In this document: one piece after another, positions 1-6,549 of the stretch
Numbering within the stretch: position 1 is the first letter of the stretch
How the letters are laid out: each line of letters opens with the position of its first letter
NCBI GenBank assembly: GCA_021789355.1
Contig: JAJYJR010000036.1
Location: 1-19,489 of the forward strand
Length of the DNA: 19,489 nt
DNA from: Chloroflexota bacterium
Lineage (GTDB): Bacteria > Chloroflexota > Limnocylindria > Limnocylindrales > CSP1-4
Direction of reading: 5' to 3'
Translations under genes and position numbers: made by a program
The notes under the pieces: generated by a model
What the model was told of the DNA's origin: nothing
Database searches by the model: none
Seen by the model: only the letters and a program-made list of their open reading frames with translations

Positions 1-624
1 GGTGACGGCATCGCTGAGGCCGACGCCCGCGCGCGCCAGCCGGACGGCGAGAGCCTGGACCAGCGCCGAGGCCTGCGCGAGCGCGGCGTCCGCGGCACTC
101 GCGTCGCGTGCGTCGAGGTGGCGCAGGAGGGCCTCGATCAGCTGGCGTCCCTCCACCCGGAACGTCTCGCGCTCGGCCGGGGGCACGACGCGCCGTGGAT
201 CGAGGGCGGGCGACGGCATGGTCCGCACCGGTCGGTGGCCTGACGGGACGTGGCCGTCCCCTGCCGGGACGTGGCCGTCGCCTGACGGGACGGGGCCGTC
301 CCCTGTGGCAGCGCGGGACTCCATGAGACGGCCGGAGGTCCGGACGCCGGCGCTCGACACGTATCGCCGGCGATAGGCCGCGGTCAGCCGCTCCGCGGTC
401 GCGCCCAGACGCGCCAGTGAGGCCGGCGCCGGTCTGGCGTCACGGACGAGCCGGTCCAGCGCGCGCCGGCTGAACCGTCGGTGGCCTCCCGGGGTCACGA
501 ACGATTCGACGAGCCCCTCGTCGGCCCAGCGGCGCAGCGTCTCGGGGCCCACACCGACCATCCGGCTGGCGGGCCCGAGCGAGAGCCACGAGCCGGCCGG
601 AGAGGTCGCGGGCGCTGACGCCAT
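1..624 (-). CDS. BldC/MerR-like DNA-binding regulator, C-terminus cut by window edge
   Basis: The frame is open from an ATG at 624 to the left edge (208 codons, no stop), so the C-terminus is missing. A GGAGG lies 11 bases before the ATG. Residues about 13-55 form a MerR-type winged helix: a helix with GPASRMVGVGPETLRRWADEG, then the wing signature TPGGHRRFSRRALDRLV. This matches the excisionase/BldC-like branch of MerR proteins, which bind DNA as small HTH domains. A low-complexity linker follows, with a seven-residue repeat (GDGHVPS/A, about residues 108-128), and then a helical region (VEGRQLIEALLRHLDARDASAADAALAQASALVQALAVRLARAG) that could be a dimerisation or ligand domain. No effector cysteines or cobalamin motif are visible in the part present. 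It is preceded by its own promoter and a tandem repeat array, which suggests autoregulation. DNA binding is well supported; target and signal are unknown. Confidence 0.8.
   Translation of the reverse strand, partial: MASAPATSPAGSWLSLGPASRMVGVGPETLRRWADEGLVESFVTPGGHRRFSRRALDRLVRDARPAPASLARLGATAERLTAAYRRRYVSSAGVRTSGRLMESRAATGDGPVPSGDGHVPAGDGHVPSGHRPVRTMPSPALDPRRVVPPAERETFRVEGRQLIEALLRHLDARDASAADAALAQASALVQALAVRLARAGVGLSDAVT
239..303. repeat. 21-bp tandem repeat inside the BldC-like gene
   Basis: Three units of about 20 matching bases start at 239, 260 and 281, giving an exact 21-bp period; a fourth partial unit begins at 302. The period keeps the frame, so on the minus strand it encodes a seven-residue repeat (G-D-G-H/P-V-P-S/A) in the linker between the HTH and the C-terminal helices. 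Confidence 0.85.
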
Positions 625-695
625 GCGCGTGCCGTCCTCCCGTCCCGCGCCGGAATCTGGGTGAATCTGGGTGTCCGGATCGCGCGGGCCTGCGC

Positions 696-724
696 ATCGT
701 AGGAGGCGGACGCGGGACCGTCAA
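696..724 (-). promoter_or_regulatory. Sigma70-type promoter of the BldC-like gene
   Basis: On the minus strand TTGACG (724-719) is followed after exactly 17 bases by TACGAT (701-696). This is a near-consensus -35/-10 pair. It would start transcription near 689, leaving a leader of about 65 bases before the ATG at 624. The -35 box abuts the tandem repeats that begin at 726. Assigned by sequence pattern only. Confidence 0.6.
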
Positions 725-725
725 A

Positions 726-791
726 CGGGAGGTGCCGCACGTGCAAGCGGGAGGTGCCGCACGTGCAAGCGGGAGGTGTCGCACGTGTCAT
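726..791. repeat. Three 22-bp tandem repeats upstream of the BldC-like promoter
   Basis: Units occupy 726-747, 748-769 and 770-791. The first two are identical and the third differs at a few positions. Each contains the palindrome-like core GCACGTGC (GCACGTGT in the third) and GGGAGGTG. The array starts two bases beyond the -35 hexamer, so it is well placed to be an operator for an autoregulated HTH protein. BldC of Streptomyces is known to bind direct repeats cooperatively; applying that here is inference. Confidence 0.85.
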
Positions 792-811
792 GGCGCGCGA
801 TTTCGGAAGGT

Positions 812-887
812 GCCGTGGGCGAAGACCGCGGGTTGGGGGCGCCGCGGGCGAAGACCGCCAGTTGAGGGCGCCGCGGGCGAAGACCGC
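812..887. repeat. 29-bp tandem repeat, about 2.6 copies, intergenic
   Basis: GGGCGAAGACCGC recurs at 817-829, 846-858 and 875-887, an exact 29-bp period, with similar bases between. It lies between the 22-bp array and the end of the 911-1285 gene. There are no unique spacers between identical repeats, so it is not a CRISPR. Function is unknown. Confidence 0.8.
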
Positions 888-910
888 GAGCGCGTACCCC
901 CCGGCCCGCG

Positions 911-1285
911 TCAGCCCGGCACGAACTCGTGCGCCTCGTGGTGGATCCCGTCACACAGCCCCCAGCGGGGCGGGTCACCCGGGATCGCGACCGGGCGCAT
1001 GATCCCCCGGATCCCGGAGAGCCGGCACACCAGGTAGCCGTGCTCATGACACCAGGCGCGCACGCAGGCCGGGTCGTCGTGGAACTGGTGCGGCCCCGGG
1101 TTCAGGCCGATGCCCTGGTCGGCCCAGGCTGGCGTCTCGGTCGAGACGATGTCCATGATCGAGACGCGGAACGGGCGCCCGTCGATGTGCCGGCCGCATC
1201 CGGCGCACAGCCGCGCATCGGTCTCGCCGAAGATCGTCGGGATCCGGACGCCCAGGTATTCGTTGCCGCGGAAGGTCTTTGCCAT
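911..1285 (-). CDS. Small Cys/His-rich protein, possible zinc-binding fold
   Basis: This is a 124-residue protein starting MAKTFRGNEYLG. The ATG at 1285 was chosen over a longer open frame (to 1453) because an AGAGG sits five bases upstream and the extension is arginine/proline-rich like noncoding frames. Visible metal-site candidates are LCAGCGRHIDG near residues 26-36 and FHDDPACVRAWCHEHGYLVC near residues 71-90, i.e. CxxC followed by a Cys/His cluster as in small treble-clef or zinc-ribbon proteins. The rest (IPTIFGETDARL, SIMDIVSTETPAW) is globular. I do not recognise the family. It stands alone on the minus strand; both flanks are repeat-rich DNA. The gene is likely real; zinc binding is inferred. 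Confidence 0.65.
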   Translation of the reverse strand: MAKTFRGNEYLGVRIPTIFGETDARLCAGCGRHIDGRPFRVSIMDIVSTETPAWADQGIGLNPGPHQFHDDPACVRAWCHEHGYLVCRLSGIRGIMRPVAIPGDPPRWGLCDGIHHEAHEFVPG

Positions 1286-1738
1286 GTGGCCTCTGCCGGG
1301 CGGGTGGCGCCGAACGCACGATGGCCGATCGTCGCCCAACCACCGATGAGGCAGGATACCCGTTCGCGCCGCACGATGCCGGGCCCGGCGCGGAGGTGCC
1401 GAGCGCGGGTCGGGCGCCGGGCGCGGATCCGAGATGTGACTCGCCACGGTCACCGAGCGGGGGCTGCGTGCGCGGTCGGGGCGCGCGGCGGGGTGACAGG
1501 ATCACGAAGGACCGGCGCAATTCCACGATCAATGAACAGTCGACGGCTCTCCGCGAATGTTCCGGGGCGCCGGCGGGCTGTCGACGCCGGCCCACGGGCC
1601 CGTGCGAGTCGACCTGGGCCGTCCTGGACCCCGCCGGATGCGCGCACCGGGCAACCGATCGTGACCGTGCGCCTGCCGGACCGCCGCGCCGGGCAACCGA
1701 TCGTGACCGTGCGCCCGCCGGGTGCGCGCACCGGGCTC
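1286..1738. other. Gene-poor, repeat-containing stretch
   Basis: No open frame here has convincing protein-like composition: all are runs of Arg, Pro, Ala and Gly in overlapping frames. The only structure I see is the 42-bp tandem repeat at 1639-1736. Confidence 0.5.
1639..1736. repeat. 42-bp tandem repeat, about 2.3 copies
   Basis: A 27-base segment beginning CCGGGCAACCGATCGTGACC is found at 1647-1673 and again at 1689-1715. A third copy begins at 1731 (CCGGGC) before diverging. The period is 42 bp, twice the 21-bp period seen elsewhere in the window. It lies just downstream (minus strand) of the broken-looking gene at 1739-2013. Confidence 0.8.
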
Positions 1739-2013
1739 CCCCCCGGCCCACAGTTCACTGATCGTGAAGAAGATCGCGTTGCGGAGCGGGCCCACGATCA
1801 GGAGGGGCCAGGAGGCAATCACCGATGAGTCTTCGTAGCGGGCCTCCCGCTCCAGGGTCAGCAGGTAGAGGAACCGCTCGCAGCCGGCGTCGGTGGGCGG
1901 TCCGCGACCGATGGGGCCGCGACGGCATCCCGTGCCGTGCCCGGCTCCACGACTTCCGCAGGCCCCGGCTCCGGGAGCCGCTCGAGGAGCGTCGCCGCAC
2001 CTCGGGTGATCAT
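1739..2013 (-). pseudogene. Possible frameshifted small gene, family unknown
   Basis: Two adjacent minus-strand frames look coding and join near 1882. The first starts with ATG at 2013 and reads MITRGAATLLERLPEPGPAE and onward through a Pro/Ala linker, then stops shortly after. The second (1882-1739) reads CERFLYLLTLEREARYEDSS then VIASWPLLIVGPLRNAIFFT then ISELWAG, with almost only G/C third positions, normal amino acid diversity and a hydrophobic stretch typical of a membrane or buried helix. Neither frame is intact, and the second runs into the 42-bp repeats. It could be a decayed gene, a gene with a sequencing error, or chance. No Shine-Dalgarno is seen before 2013. Confidence 0.3.
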
Positions 2014-2122
2014 CGGCACGAATGGTTCGACGCGGACGGTGTGCCCGACGCCGCGCGAGGACCGGAGCCGCGCGAGGAGCGTCGCCGCGCGAGGACCGAC
2101 GCCGCACCTCGGGTGACCATCG
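1984..2122. repeat. Pair of dispersed direct repeats
   Basis: Two short sequences recur together about 100 bases apart. CGAGGAGCGTCGCCGC occurs at 1984-1999 and 2072-2087. A 22-base element with the core GCACCTCGGGTGA occurs at 1994-2015 and 2101-2122, with one C/T difference. The copies lie just downstream of the MFS stop (minus strand), and the left pair overlaps the putative start at 2013, which suggests a local duplication. Confidence 0.7.
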
Positions 2123-2124
2123 CG

Positions 2125-3927
2125 TCAGTCGTCGTCGCCCAGGGGGCCAAGTGACGCGCTGACACGCACCGATCGTTGACCGTGTGGCGCGGCCGTGGCC
2201 TCGCCGGCCAGCAGGTCGGCCTCGAGCTGCTCGGCCTCCAGTTCGTCATGCACGTAGCGCCCGCCACGCAGCCAGGAGGCCGTGGCCGCCACGAGGAAGA
2301 TGACGATCGAGAAGATCGAGACCACCACCACCCCGTCGTGGAAGGGGCCCGCGATGAGCGAGGGGAAGAAGGCGGTGCTCACCAGCCGCCCGGCGTCTGC
2401 GGCGGGAAGCGCGGAGAGCACCTTCGGTCCGAGCAGCGTCTGCAGCGGGTTGTACCCGAGGAAGGCGGCGAACAGGTAGCCCACCGCCGGCAGGTGGGAC
2501 AGGGACGTGGCCACGCCCGCGGCGACGTGGTTGGCGGTGAGGCCGCGGTACATGGCGCCCGGGACGTTCGCCGAGAGCCCCCCGATCATGAGCGTGAAGA
2601 AGACGCCGATCGAGAGCGGCATGCCGGTGCTCTGGAACGTCGCGCGCATCCCCGAGGCGGCGCCCCGATACCCGGCCGGCACGCTGTTCATGATGGCCGC
2701 CGTGTTGGGCGAGGCGAACATCCCGAAGGCCACGCCGTTGAGGAGGATGACGACCGCAAACGCCGGGTAGGCGAAGTTCGCCGGCAGGGCCATCAGCAGC
2801 GCGAACGAGAGGGCGGCCAGGAGCATGCCGCCGGTCGCGAAGGGGCGCGCACCGTAGCGGTCCGACAGCCACCCGGACACCGGTCCCGCCGCGACGAAGC
2901 CCACCGTCAGGGGCAGCATGAAGATGCCCGCCCAGAGCGGCGTCTGCTCGAACGTGTAGCCGTGGAGGGGCAACCAGATCCCCTGCAGCCACATGATCAG
3001 CAGGAACTGCAGGCCGCCCAGCCCGACCGCGCTCAGGAGGCCGGCCAGATTGCCGGCGCTGAAGGCCCGGATGCGGAAGAGCTCGAGGTTGAACATCGGC
3101 GCCGCGACCCGTCGCTCGATCAGGATGAAGGCAACGAGGAGGGCCACCCCGCCCGCGATCGCCCAGGTCACGAACGGGTTGCCCCAGCCCATCGTCGCGG
3201 TCCCGTACGGTGCGATGCCGTAGGTGAGGCCGATCAGGAGGAGGCCCAGGCCAGCCGCGAACGTGACGTTGCCCGCCCAGTCGATGTGCGCCGGATGCCG
3301 CTCGCCGAGCTCCCGCAGGGCGAGGTACGCCCAGATCGTCCCGACGATCCCCACGGGCACGTTCAGGAGGAACACCCATCGCCAGTCCACCGCGGCGAGC
3401 AGCCCCCCCAGGATGAGCCCGAGAAAGGACCCGGCCTGAAAGGCGATCTGGTTGATCCCCAGCGCCATGCCGCGCTCGTTGGAGGGGAACGCGTCGGTCA
3501 GGATGGCCGCCGAGTTCGCCATCAGCATCGCGCCCCCCACCGCCTGGACCATGCGCATGGCGATGATCTCGATGGCCCCGGCCGCACCCGTGCTCCAGGT
3601 CGCCGACAGCCCGATGGAGGCCAGCGTGAAGATCACGAAGCCCAGGTTGTAGATGCGCACCCGGCCGTACAGGTCACCGATCCGGCCGAGGGTGACCACC
3701 ACCACCGCGGTGACGAGGAGGTACCCCATCAGGACCCACAGCAGGTAGCTGAAGTTGGCGGGGTCGAGCGGATCGAGCTGGATGCCCCGGAAGATGGCGG
3801 GCAGCGCGATGATCAGGCTCGTGGCGTTGATGGCGGCCATCAACCCGCCGAGCGTGGTGTTCGACAGGGCGACCCACTTGTACGGGAGATGGGCCAGGCC
3901 CCGGCGGTGCGGCGCCGTGTTCGTCAT
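2125..3927 (-). CDS. MFS multidrug exporter, DHA2-type with 14 TM segments
   Basis: The 600-residue protein starts MTNTAPHRRG at an ATG overlapping the MarR stop by 4 bp; the open frame runs much further upstream but that part is antisense-type noise. It has about 14 hydrophobic segments, the length and topology of the drug:H+ antiporter-2 family in the inner membrane. The motif-A loop GRIGDLYGRVRIY (about 81-93) follows TM2, and WRWVFLLNVPVGIVG carries the family's N-V-P-x-G signature. The 12 or so N-terminal residues are cytoplasmic; the C-terminal tail is acidic (HDELEAEQLEADLLAGE, ending GPLGDDD). By family it exports small hydrophobic or amphipathic compounds using the proton gradient; the substrate cannot be read from sequence. 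Pairing with a MarR regulator fits an inducible exporter. Confidence 0.93.
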   Translation of the reverse strand: MTNTAPHRRGLAHLPYKWVALSNTTLGGLMAAINATSLIIALPAIFRGIQLDPLDPANFSYLLWVLMGYLLVTAVVVVTLGRIGDLYGRVRIYNLGFVIFTLASIGLSATWSTGAAGAIEIIAMRMVQAVGGAMLMANSAAILTDAFPSNERGMALGINQIAFQAGSFLGLILGGLLAAVDWRWVFLLNVPVGIVGTIWAYLALRELGERHPAHIDWAGNVTFAAGLGLLLIGLTYGIAPYGTATMGWGNPFVTWAIAGGVALLVAFILIERRVAAPMFNLELFRIRAFSAGNLAGLLSAVGLGGLQFLLIMWLQGIWLPLHGYTFEQTPLWAGIFMLPLTVGFVAAGPVSGWLSDRYGARPFATGGMLLAALSFALLMALPANFAYPAFAVVILLNGVAFGMFASPNTAAIMNSVPAGYRGAASGMRATFQSTGMPLSIGVFFTLMIGGLSANVPGAMYRGLTANHVAAGVATSLSHLPAVGYLFAAFLGYNPLQTLLGPKVLSALPAADAGRLVSTAFFPSLIAGPFHDGVVVVSIFSIVIFLVAATASWLRGGRYVHDELEAEQLEADLLAGEATAAPHGQRSVRVSASLGPLGDDD

Positions 3928-4466
3928 CGCGCCCGCTCCGCCCCGGCGAGGCCGGGCTGGGGAACGCCGCCGGTGGCAGCGGGAGACTGCCGGGCCGTCC
4001 GCGGCGCGGGGGTCTCGTCGAGCGCCGCGCCGGCTTCGGGCCCGGGCTCCAGCAGGCGCTCCAGGAGGGTCGCCAGGAGCAGCCGTTCGCCCGGCGCCAG
4101 CCGCTCGACGCGCCGCACGAGGCCGCTGGACTCGAAGAGCGCCCGATCGCCGAGCGCCTCGTGCGCCCGGGCGGTGAGCCGCAGCGTGGTGACGCGCCGG
4201 TCGGCGGGGTCCGCGCGGCGCTCGACGAGCTCCGCCGCCTCGAGCCGGTCGACCAGGTTCGTGGCGCTGGAGGGCTTGAGCTCGAGCGCGGCGCCGAGGC
4301 GGCTGATCGCCACTTCCCCCAGGTCGCGCAGCAGCCGGAGGGCGTGGAGATCGCCGAGCGCCACGCCGTAGGTGCGGGCCAGCTCGCGCTGCAAGGGGTC
4401 GGCCAGCGCCACCGCGCGCAGGTAGGCGCCCAGGGCCCGGCGCGTGTCGGGAGACCAGTCGCTCAC
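3924..4466 (-). CDS. MarR-family transcriptional regulator
   Basis: This is a 180-residue protein with a GTG start at 4466 and GGAG six bases upstream (MSDWSPDTRRALGAYLRAVA). The winged helix spans about 37-105: LGDLHALRLLRDLGEVAISR, then the recognition helix LKPSSATNLVDRLEAAELVE and the wing RRADPADRRVTTLRLT, the classic DxRxxxxxLT MarR signature. N- and C-terminal helices would form the dimer. The C-terminal 40 residues are Pro/Ala-rich and probably disordered. The stop overlaps the MFS start in an ATGA, so the two are translationally coupled and the exporter is its likely target. A palindrome sits just upstream between it and the divergent kinase-like gene. MarR proteins usually repress until a phenolic or similar ligand, or oxidation, releases them. 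Confidence 0.92.
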   Translation of the reverse strand: MSDWSPDTRRALGAYLRAVALADPLQRELARTYGVALGDLHALRLLRDLGEVAISRLGAALELKPSSATNLVDRLEAAELVERRADPADRRVTTLRLTARAHEALGDRALFESSGLVRRVERLAPGERLLLATLLERLLEPGPEAGAALDETPAPRTARQSPAATGGVPQPGLAGAERAR

Positions 4467-4475
4467 GAATCACTC

Positions 4476-4509
4476 CACGATCGTGTATAGTCGCAGGGTC
4501 GGGAGTATA
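4476..4509. promoter_or_regulatory. Divergent promoter with CACGATCGTG palindrome, likely MarR operator
   Basis: Only 47 bases separate the MarR start (4466) from the divergent start (4514). They hold a perfect 10-bp palindrome CACGATCGTG (4476-4485), a plus-strand -10-like TATAGT (4486-4491) and a minus-strand -10-like TATACT (4509-4504). A dimer on the palindrome would block the plus promoter and sit in the start region of the minus promoter. No clear -35 boxes are seen. The operator role is inferred from position and symmetry. Confidence 0.5.
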
Positions 4510-4513
4510 GCCC

Positions 4514-5197
4514 ATGCCGGTCATCACCATCGCGCGGCAGTACGGCGCCGGCGGCGCGAGCGTCGCGCAGATCGTCGCCGAGCGGCTTGGCGCGGAGCTC
4601 GTCGACAAGTGGCTGATCGCCGAGGTCGCCCGCCGCGCCGGCCTGGACCCCTCCGTCGTGGAGGCCGAGGACGAGCATCCCTCGCGCCTGCTCGCGCGCG
4701 TGATCGCCTCGTTCGGGCCGATCGCCGTCGGGGCCGGCATGGTCTGGGAGGTGCCCTACCCCGACCCCGCCTACGATCCGCGGCTGGCGATCCTCGAGCT
4801 CACCCGGCAGGTGATCCTCGAAGTTGCCCGCACGGGCAACGCGGTGATCGTGGGGCGCGGCGCGTCGGTCGTGCTCAAGGAGCGCCGGGATGCGACCCAC
4901 GTCTTCCTGTACGCAGACGACGCGGTCCGGGCGGAGAGCGTGATGGCGCGCGAGGTGATCTCCGCGTCCGTCGCGCGCCGGCGGATGCGCGAGACCGACG
5001 CCAACCGCGCCGCCTACCTGCACGGGGTCTACGGGGTGAAGTGGCGCGACCCGCTGCTGTACACGCTCCTCTGCAACACCGGTGCGCTCGGCTACGAGCG
5101 CACCGCCGAGATCATCCTGGCCGTGGCCATGCGACGCACGTCTGCCGTGGCCGGGCCGGCCGTCCCCACGGCGCGGCCGACCATTCCCACAGCGTGA
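4514..5197 (+). CDS. Cytidylate-kinase-like P-loop protein
   Basis: This is a 227-residue protein beginning MPVITIARQYGAGGASVAQIVAERLGAELVDKWLI, with GGGAG eight bases upstream of the ATG. The strand-P-loop-helix start (ITIARQxGAGGxxVAxxxAxxLG) and the following (V)DKWLI match the 'cytidylate kinase-like' family (Cytidylate_kin2), relatives of Cmk that are widespread but poorly characterised. The P-loop lacks the usual GKS/T lysine, as is common in this family. Further landmarks are GNAVIVGRGASVVLKERRDATHVFLYA (strand and helix before the lid) and the Arg-rich lid VARRRMRETDANRAAYLHGVYG. Kinase activity on a nucleotide is family-based and its substrate is unknown. The C-terminal tail is a 7-residue duplication (GPAVPTA/RPTIPTA, bases 5153-5194, 16 of 21 bases identical). 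It shares a promoter region with the MarR gene. Confidence 0.85.
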   Translation: MPVITIARQYGAGGASVAQIVAERLGAELVDKWLIAEVARRAGLDPSVVEAEDEHPSRLLARVIASFGPIAVGAGMVWEVPYPDPAYDPRLAILELTRQVILEVARTGNAVIVGRGASVVLKERRDATHVFLYADDAVRAESVMAREVISASVARRRMRETDANRAAYLHGVYGVKWRDPLLYTLLCNTGALGYERTAEIILAVAMRRTSAVAGPAVPTARPTIPTA

Positions 5198-5240
5198 CCC
5201 GCATCATCCCGCGTCTCGGGCGCGTGCGCGCGCTCAGGAG

Positions 5241-5280
5241 CGGCTTCCTGCGCTGATCGTGCGGCTTCCTGGGCTGATCG
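5241..5280. repeat. 21-bp direct repeat, two copies, intergenic
   Basis: CGGCTTCCTG[C/G]GCTGATCG occurs at 5241-5259 and 5262-5280, an exact 21-bp period, in the gap between the kinase-like gene and the lipoprotein. No promoter boxes are clear. Confidence 0.8.
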
Positions 5281-5316
5281 ACTCGGCGTCCGGTCGGGAG
5301 CGCTACCCTGTGGCCG

Positions 5317-5991
5317 GTGATTGAACACTCGGACAAGTTACGGCCTGCGGGGTTCGTCCGAAGGCGATCCGTAGCGAGGCGCCCGTCTTCCGTAGCGAGG
5401 CGCCTGTCTGCGGCAGGAGGCCCGCGCTGCCGGCGGCTCGCGGTCGCGACCGCGCTGCTCTTTGCCCTCGCCGGTTGCACGGGTGTCGCGCCAAGCACCG
5501 TCCCGAGCGCGCCGGCCCCTGTCGCGGCTGGCACTGCCAGCACAGGGGCGACCGCCACTCCGCCGCCCAGGACGACGTCAAGACCTGCGGCGGCCGCGTG
5601 CCGGCCCACGGACCAGGACCGCTACGTCTACCATCCCGCGCGCCTGCAGCCGCTGCGGAGCTGCATCCGCGTATCGGGCACCGTGGCCTTCATCCGCCAG
5701 GAGGCCGACGGCGACCTCCACATGGGCCTCGCCCTCGATCCCGCCTTCGCCCACCTCATCGTCGCCGCCAACCAGGGCGCCGAGCGCGGGGACCTCGTGA
5801 TCGAGCCAGTCTGTGAACTGCGCGTCACGCAGGCGGACGCGATCGCGACCTGCGCCGCCGATCCCGATCCGTTGCGCAACCTGCCCGGCCTTGGCTCGCA
5901 TGTCTGGATGGAGGGCCGCTACGTGGCCGACCTGCAGCACGGCGGTTGGCGCGAGCTGCACCCGCTGTACCGCTGGGGCGCCCTGCCGTAG
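5317..5991 (+). CDS. Secreted lipoprotein with OB-fold-like domain
   Basis: The frame runs from a GTG at 5317 (224 residues); the start is uncertain because there is no strong Shine-Dalgarno and the N-terminus is unusually long and Arg-rich. The signal peptide is clear: basic residues to about 40, hydrophobic core LAVATALLFALAG, and lipobox with Cys54 as the lipidated residue. A Ser/Thr/Ala/Pro linker (55-94) follows, then a domain of about 125 residues with SCIRVSGTVAFIRQEADGDLHMGLALD and ending GRYVADLQHGGWRELHPLYRW. The pattern GTV...DGD.H..L and G.YV.D..HG..E.HP recurs in uncharacterised secreted OB-fold-like proteins of high-GC bacteria. Cys95, Cys116, Cys166 and Cys179 could form disulfides. 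Residues 18-30 are a 7-residue duplication from a 21-bp repeat (5369-5388, 5390-5409). Function is unknown; location outside the membrane is well supported. Confidence 0.75.
   Translation: MIEHSDKLRPAGFVRRRSVARRPSSVARRLSAAGGPRCRRLAVATALLFALAGCTGVAPSTVPSAPAPVAAGTASTGATATPPPRTTSRPAAAACRPTDQDRYVYHPARLQPLRSCIRVSGTVAFIRQEADGDLHMGLALDPAFAHLIVAANQGAERGDLVIEPVCELRVTQADAIATCAADPDPLRNLPGLGSHVWMEGRYVADLQHGGWRELHPLYRWGALP
5369..5409. repeat. 21-bp direct repeat in the lipoprotein N-terminus
   Basis: The 20-base unit CCGTAGCGAGGCGCC[C/T]GTCT occurs at 5369-5388 and 5390-5409, again a 21-bp period. It encodes RSVARRP/SSVARRL ahead of the signal-peptide hydrophobic core, which makes the true start of this gene hard to place. 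Confidence 0.85.
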
Positions 5992-6284
5992 GCGTGACGC
6001 GCGCGAGCCGGGCATCCAGGCGCAACCGCCAGCGAGCCCGTTCTTCGAGAGACGGCGGGTGTAGCCCCAAGGGGATTCGGGGACCCTCCCGCTGTCGTCT
6101 GACGACGTCCTCGCATGGTACGTCGCGTGAACGCGAGTTGCCGCCCAGCTTCGCCCACGGGCGCCACAGGGCGCCCACGTGGCGCGGTGCGGATCTCCTT
6201 GGCCACCTGCACGACCCCGCGCCTGACCGCCGACAGGCCCCGGGATTTCGCCCGGAGCCCGTGGCAGCCTGTGCTGAGTGCGGG

Positions 6285-6533
6285 TTACGCGCCCGCGTCT
6301 CGCGCGGCCTGCTCGATCTCGTCGAGCCAGCCGGCCCTCGACTGGCCCATCCCCTCATCGCGTCCCGCGAGGGCGCCGTACGCCTCGATCCGCTGCAGCT
6401 CGAAGGCAAGCCCGGGATGGGTGCTCCGTCGGAGGGCCTCCTTCAGCGTGTCCACCCGCTCCTGGTACGCGGCCCACGCCGTGCGGGCCGCCTCGACCGC
6501 GTCGAGGACCGCGTCGCTGTCCATGCCGATCAT
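6285..6533 (-). CDS. Small helical protein, mobile-element-like, unknown function
   Basis: This 82-residue protein (MIGMDSDAVLDAVEAARTAW) starts at ATG 6533, with GGAG motifs just upstream; another in-frame ATG at 6560 would overlap the preceding gene by 11 bp. Composition is highly helical (ERVDTLKEALRRSTHPGLAFELQRIEAYGALAGRDEG), with no cysteines, TM segments or motifs I can name. It lies 16 bases after the 6550-6864 gene and is surely co-transcribed with it. The pair is divergent from the ParB-methylase. Such short acidic helical proteins are common in phage and integrative element blocks, but this is only a contextual argument. Confidence 0.6.
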   Translation of the reverse strand: MIGMDSDAVLDAVEAARTAWAAYQERVDTLKEALRRSTHPGLAFELQRIEAYGALAGRDEGMGQSRAGWLDEIEQAARDAGA

Positions 6534-6549
6534 CGGCTCCGCTCCGGCC

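Noticed and set aside
726..887. CRISPR-like repeats
   Set aside because: The units are head to tail with no unique spacers, there are only about three of each, and no cas gene is present.
2176..4371. A 731-codon plus-strand open frame
   Set aside because: It is antisense to the MFS and MarR genes; its product is a run of Arg, Gly, Glu and His with no domain, as expected from the complement of high-GC coding DNA.
3928..4740. N-terminal extension of the MFS frame
   Set aside because: It overlaps the MarR gene and the divergent kinase-like gene; the ATG at 3927 is coupled to the MarR stop and starts a normal MFS protein.
5992..6284. Possible gene or tRNA (attachment site) between convergent genes
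   Set aside because: No protein-like frame and no tRNA signature (no T-loop or acceptor pairing) could be found in this 293-base gap.
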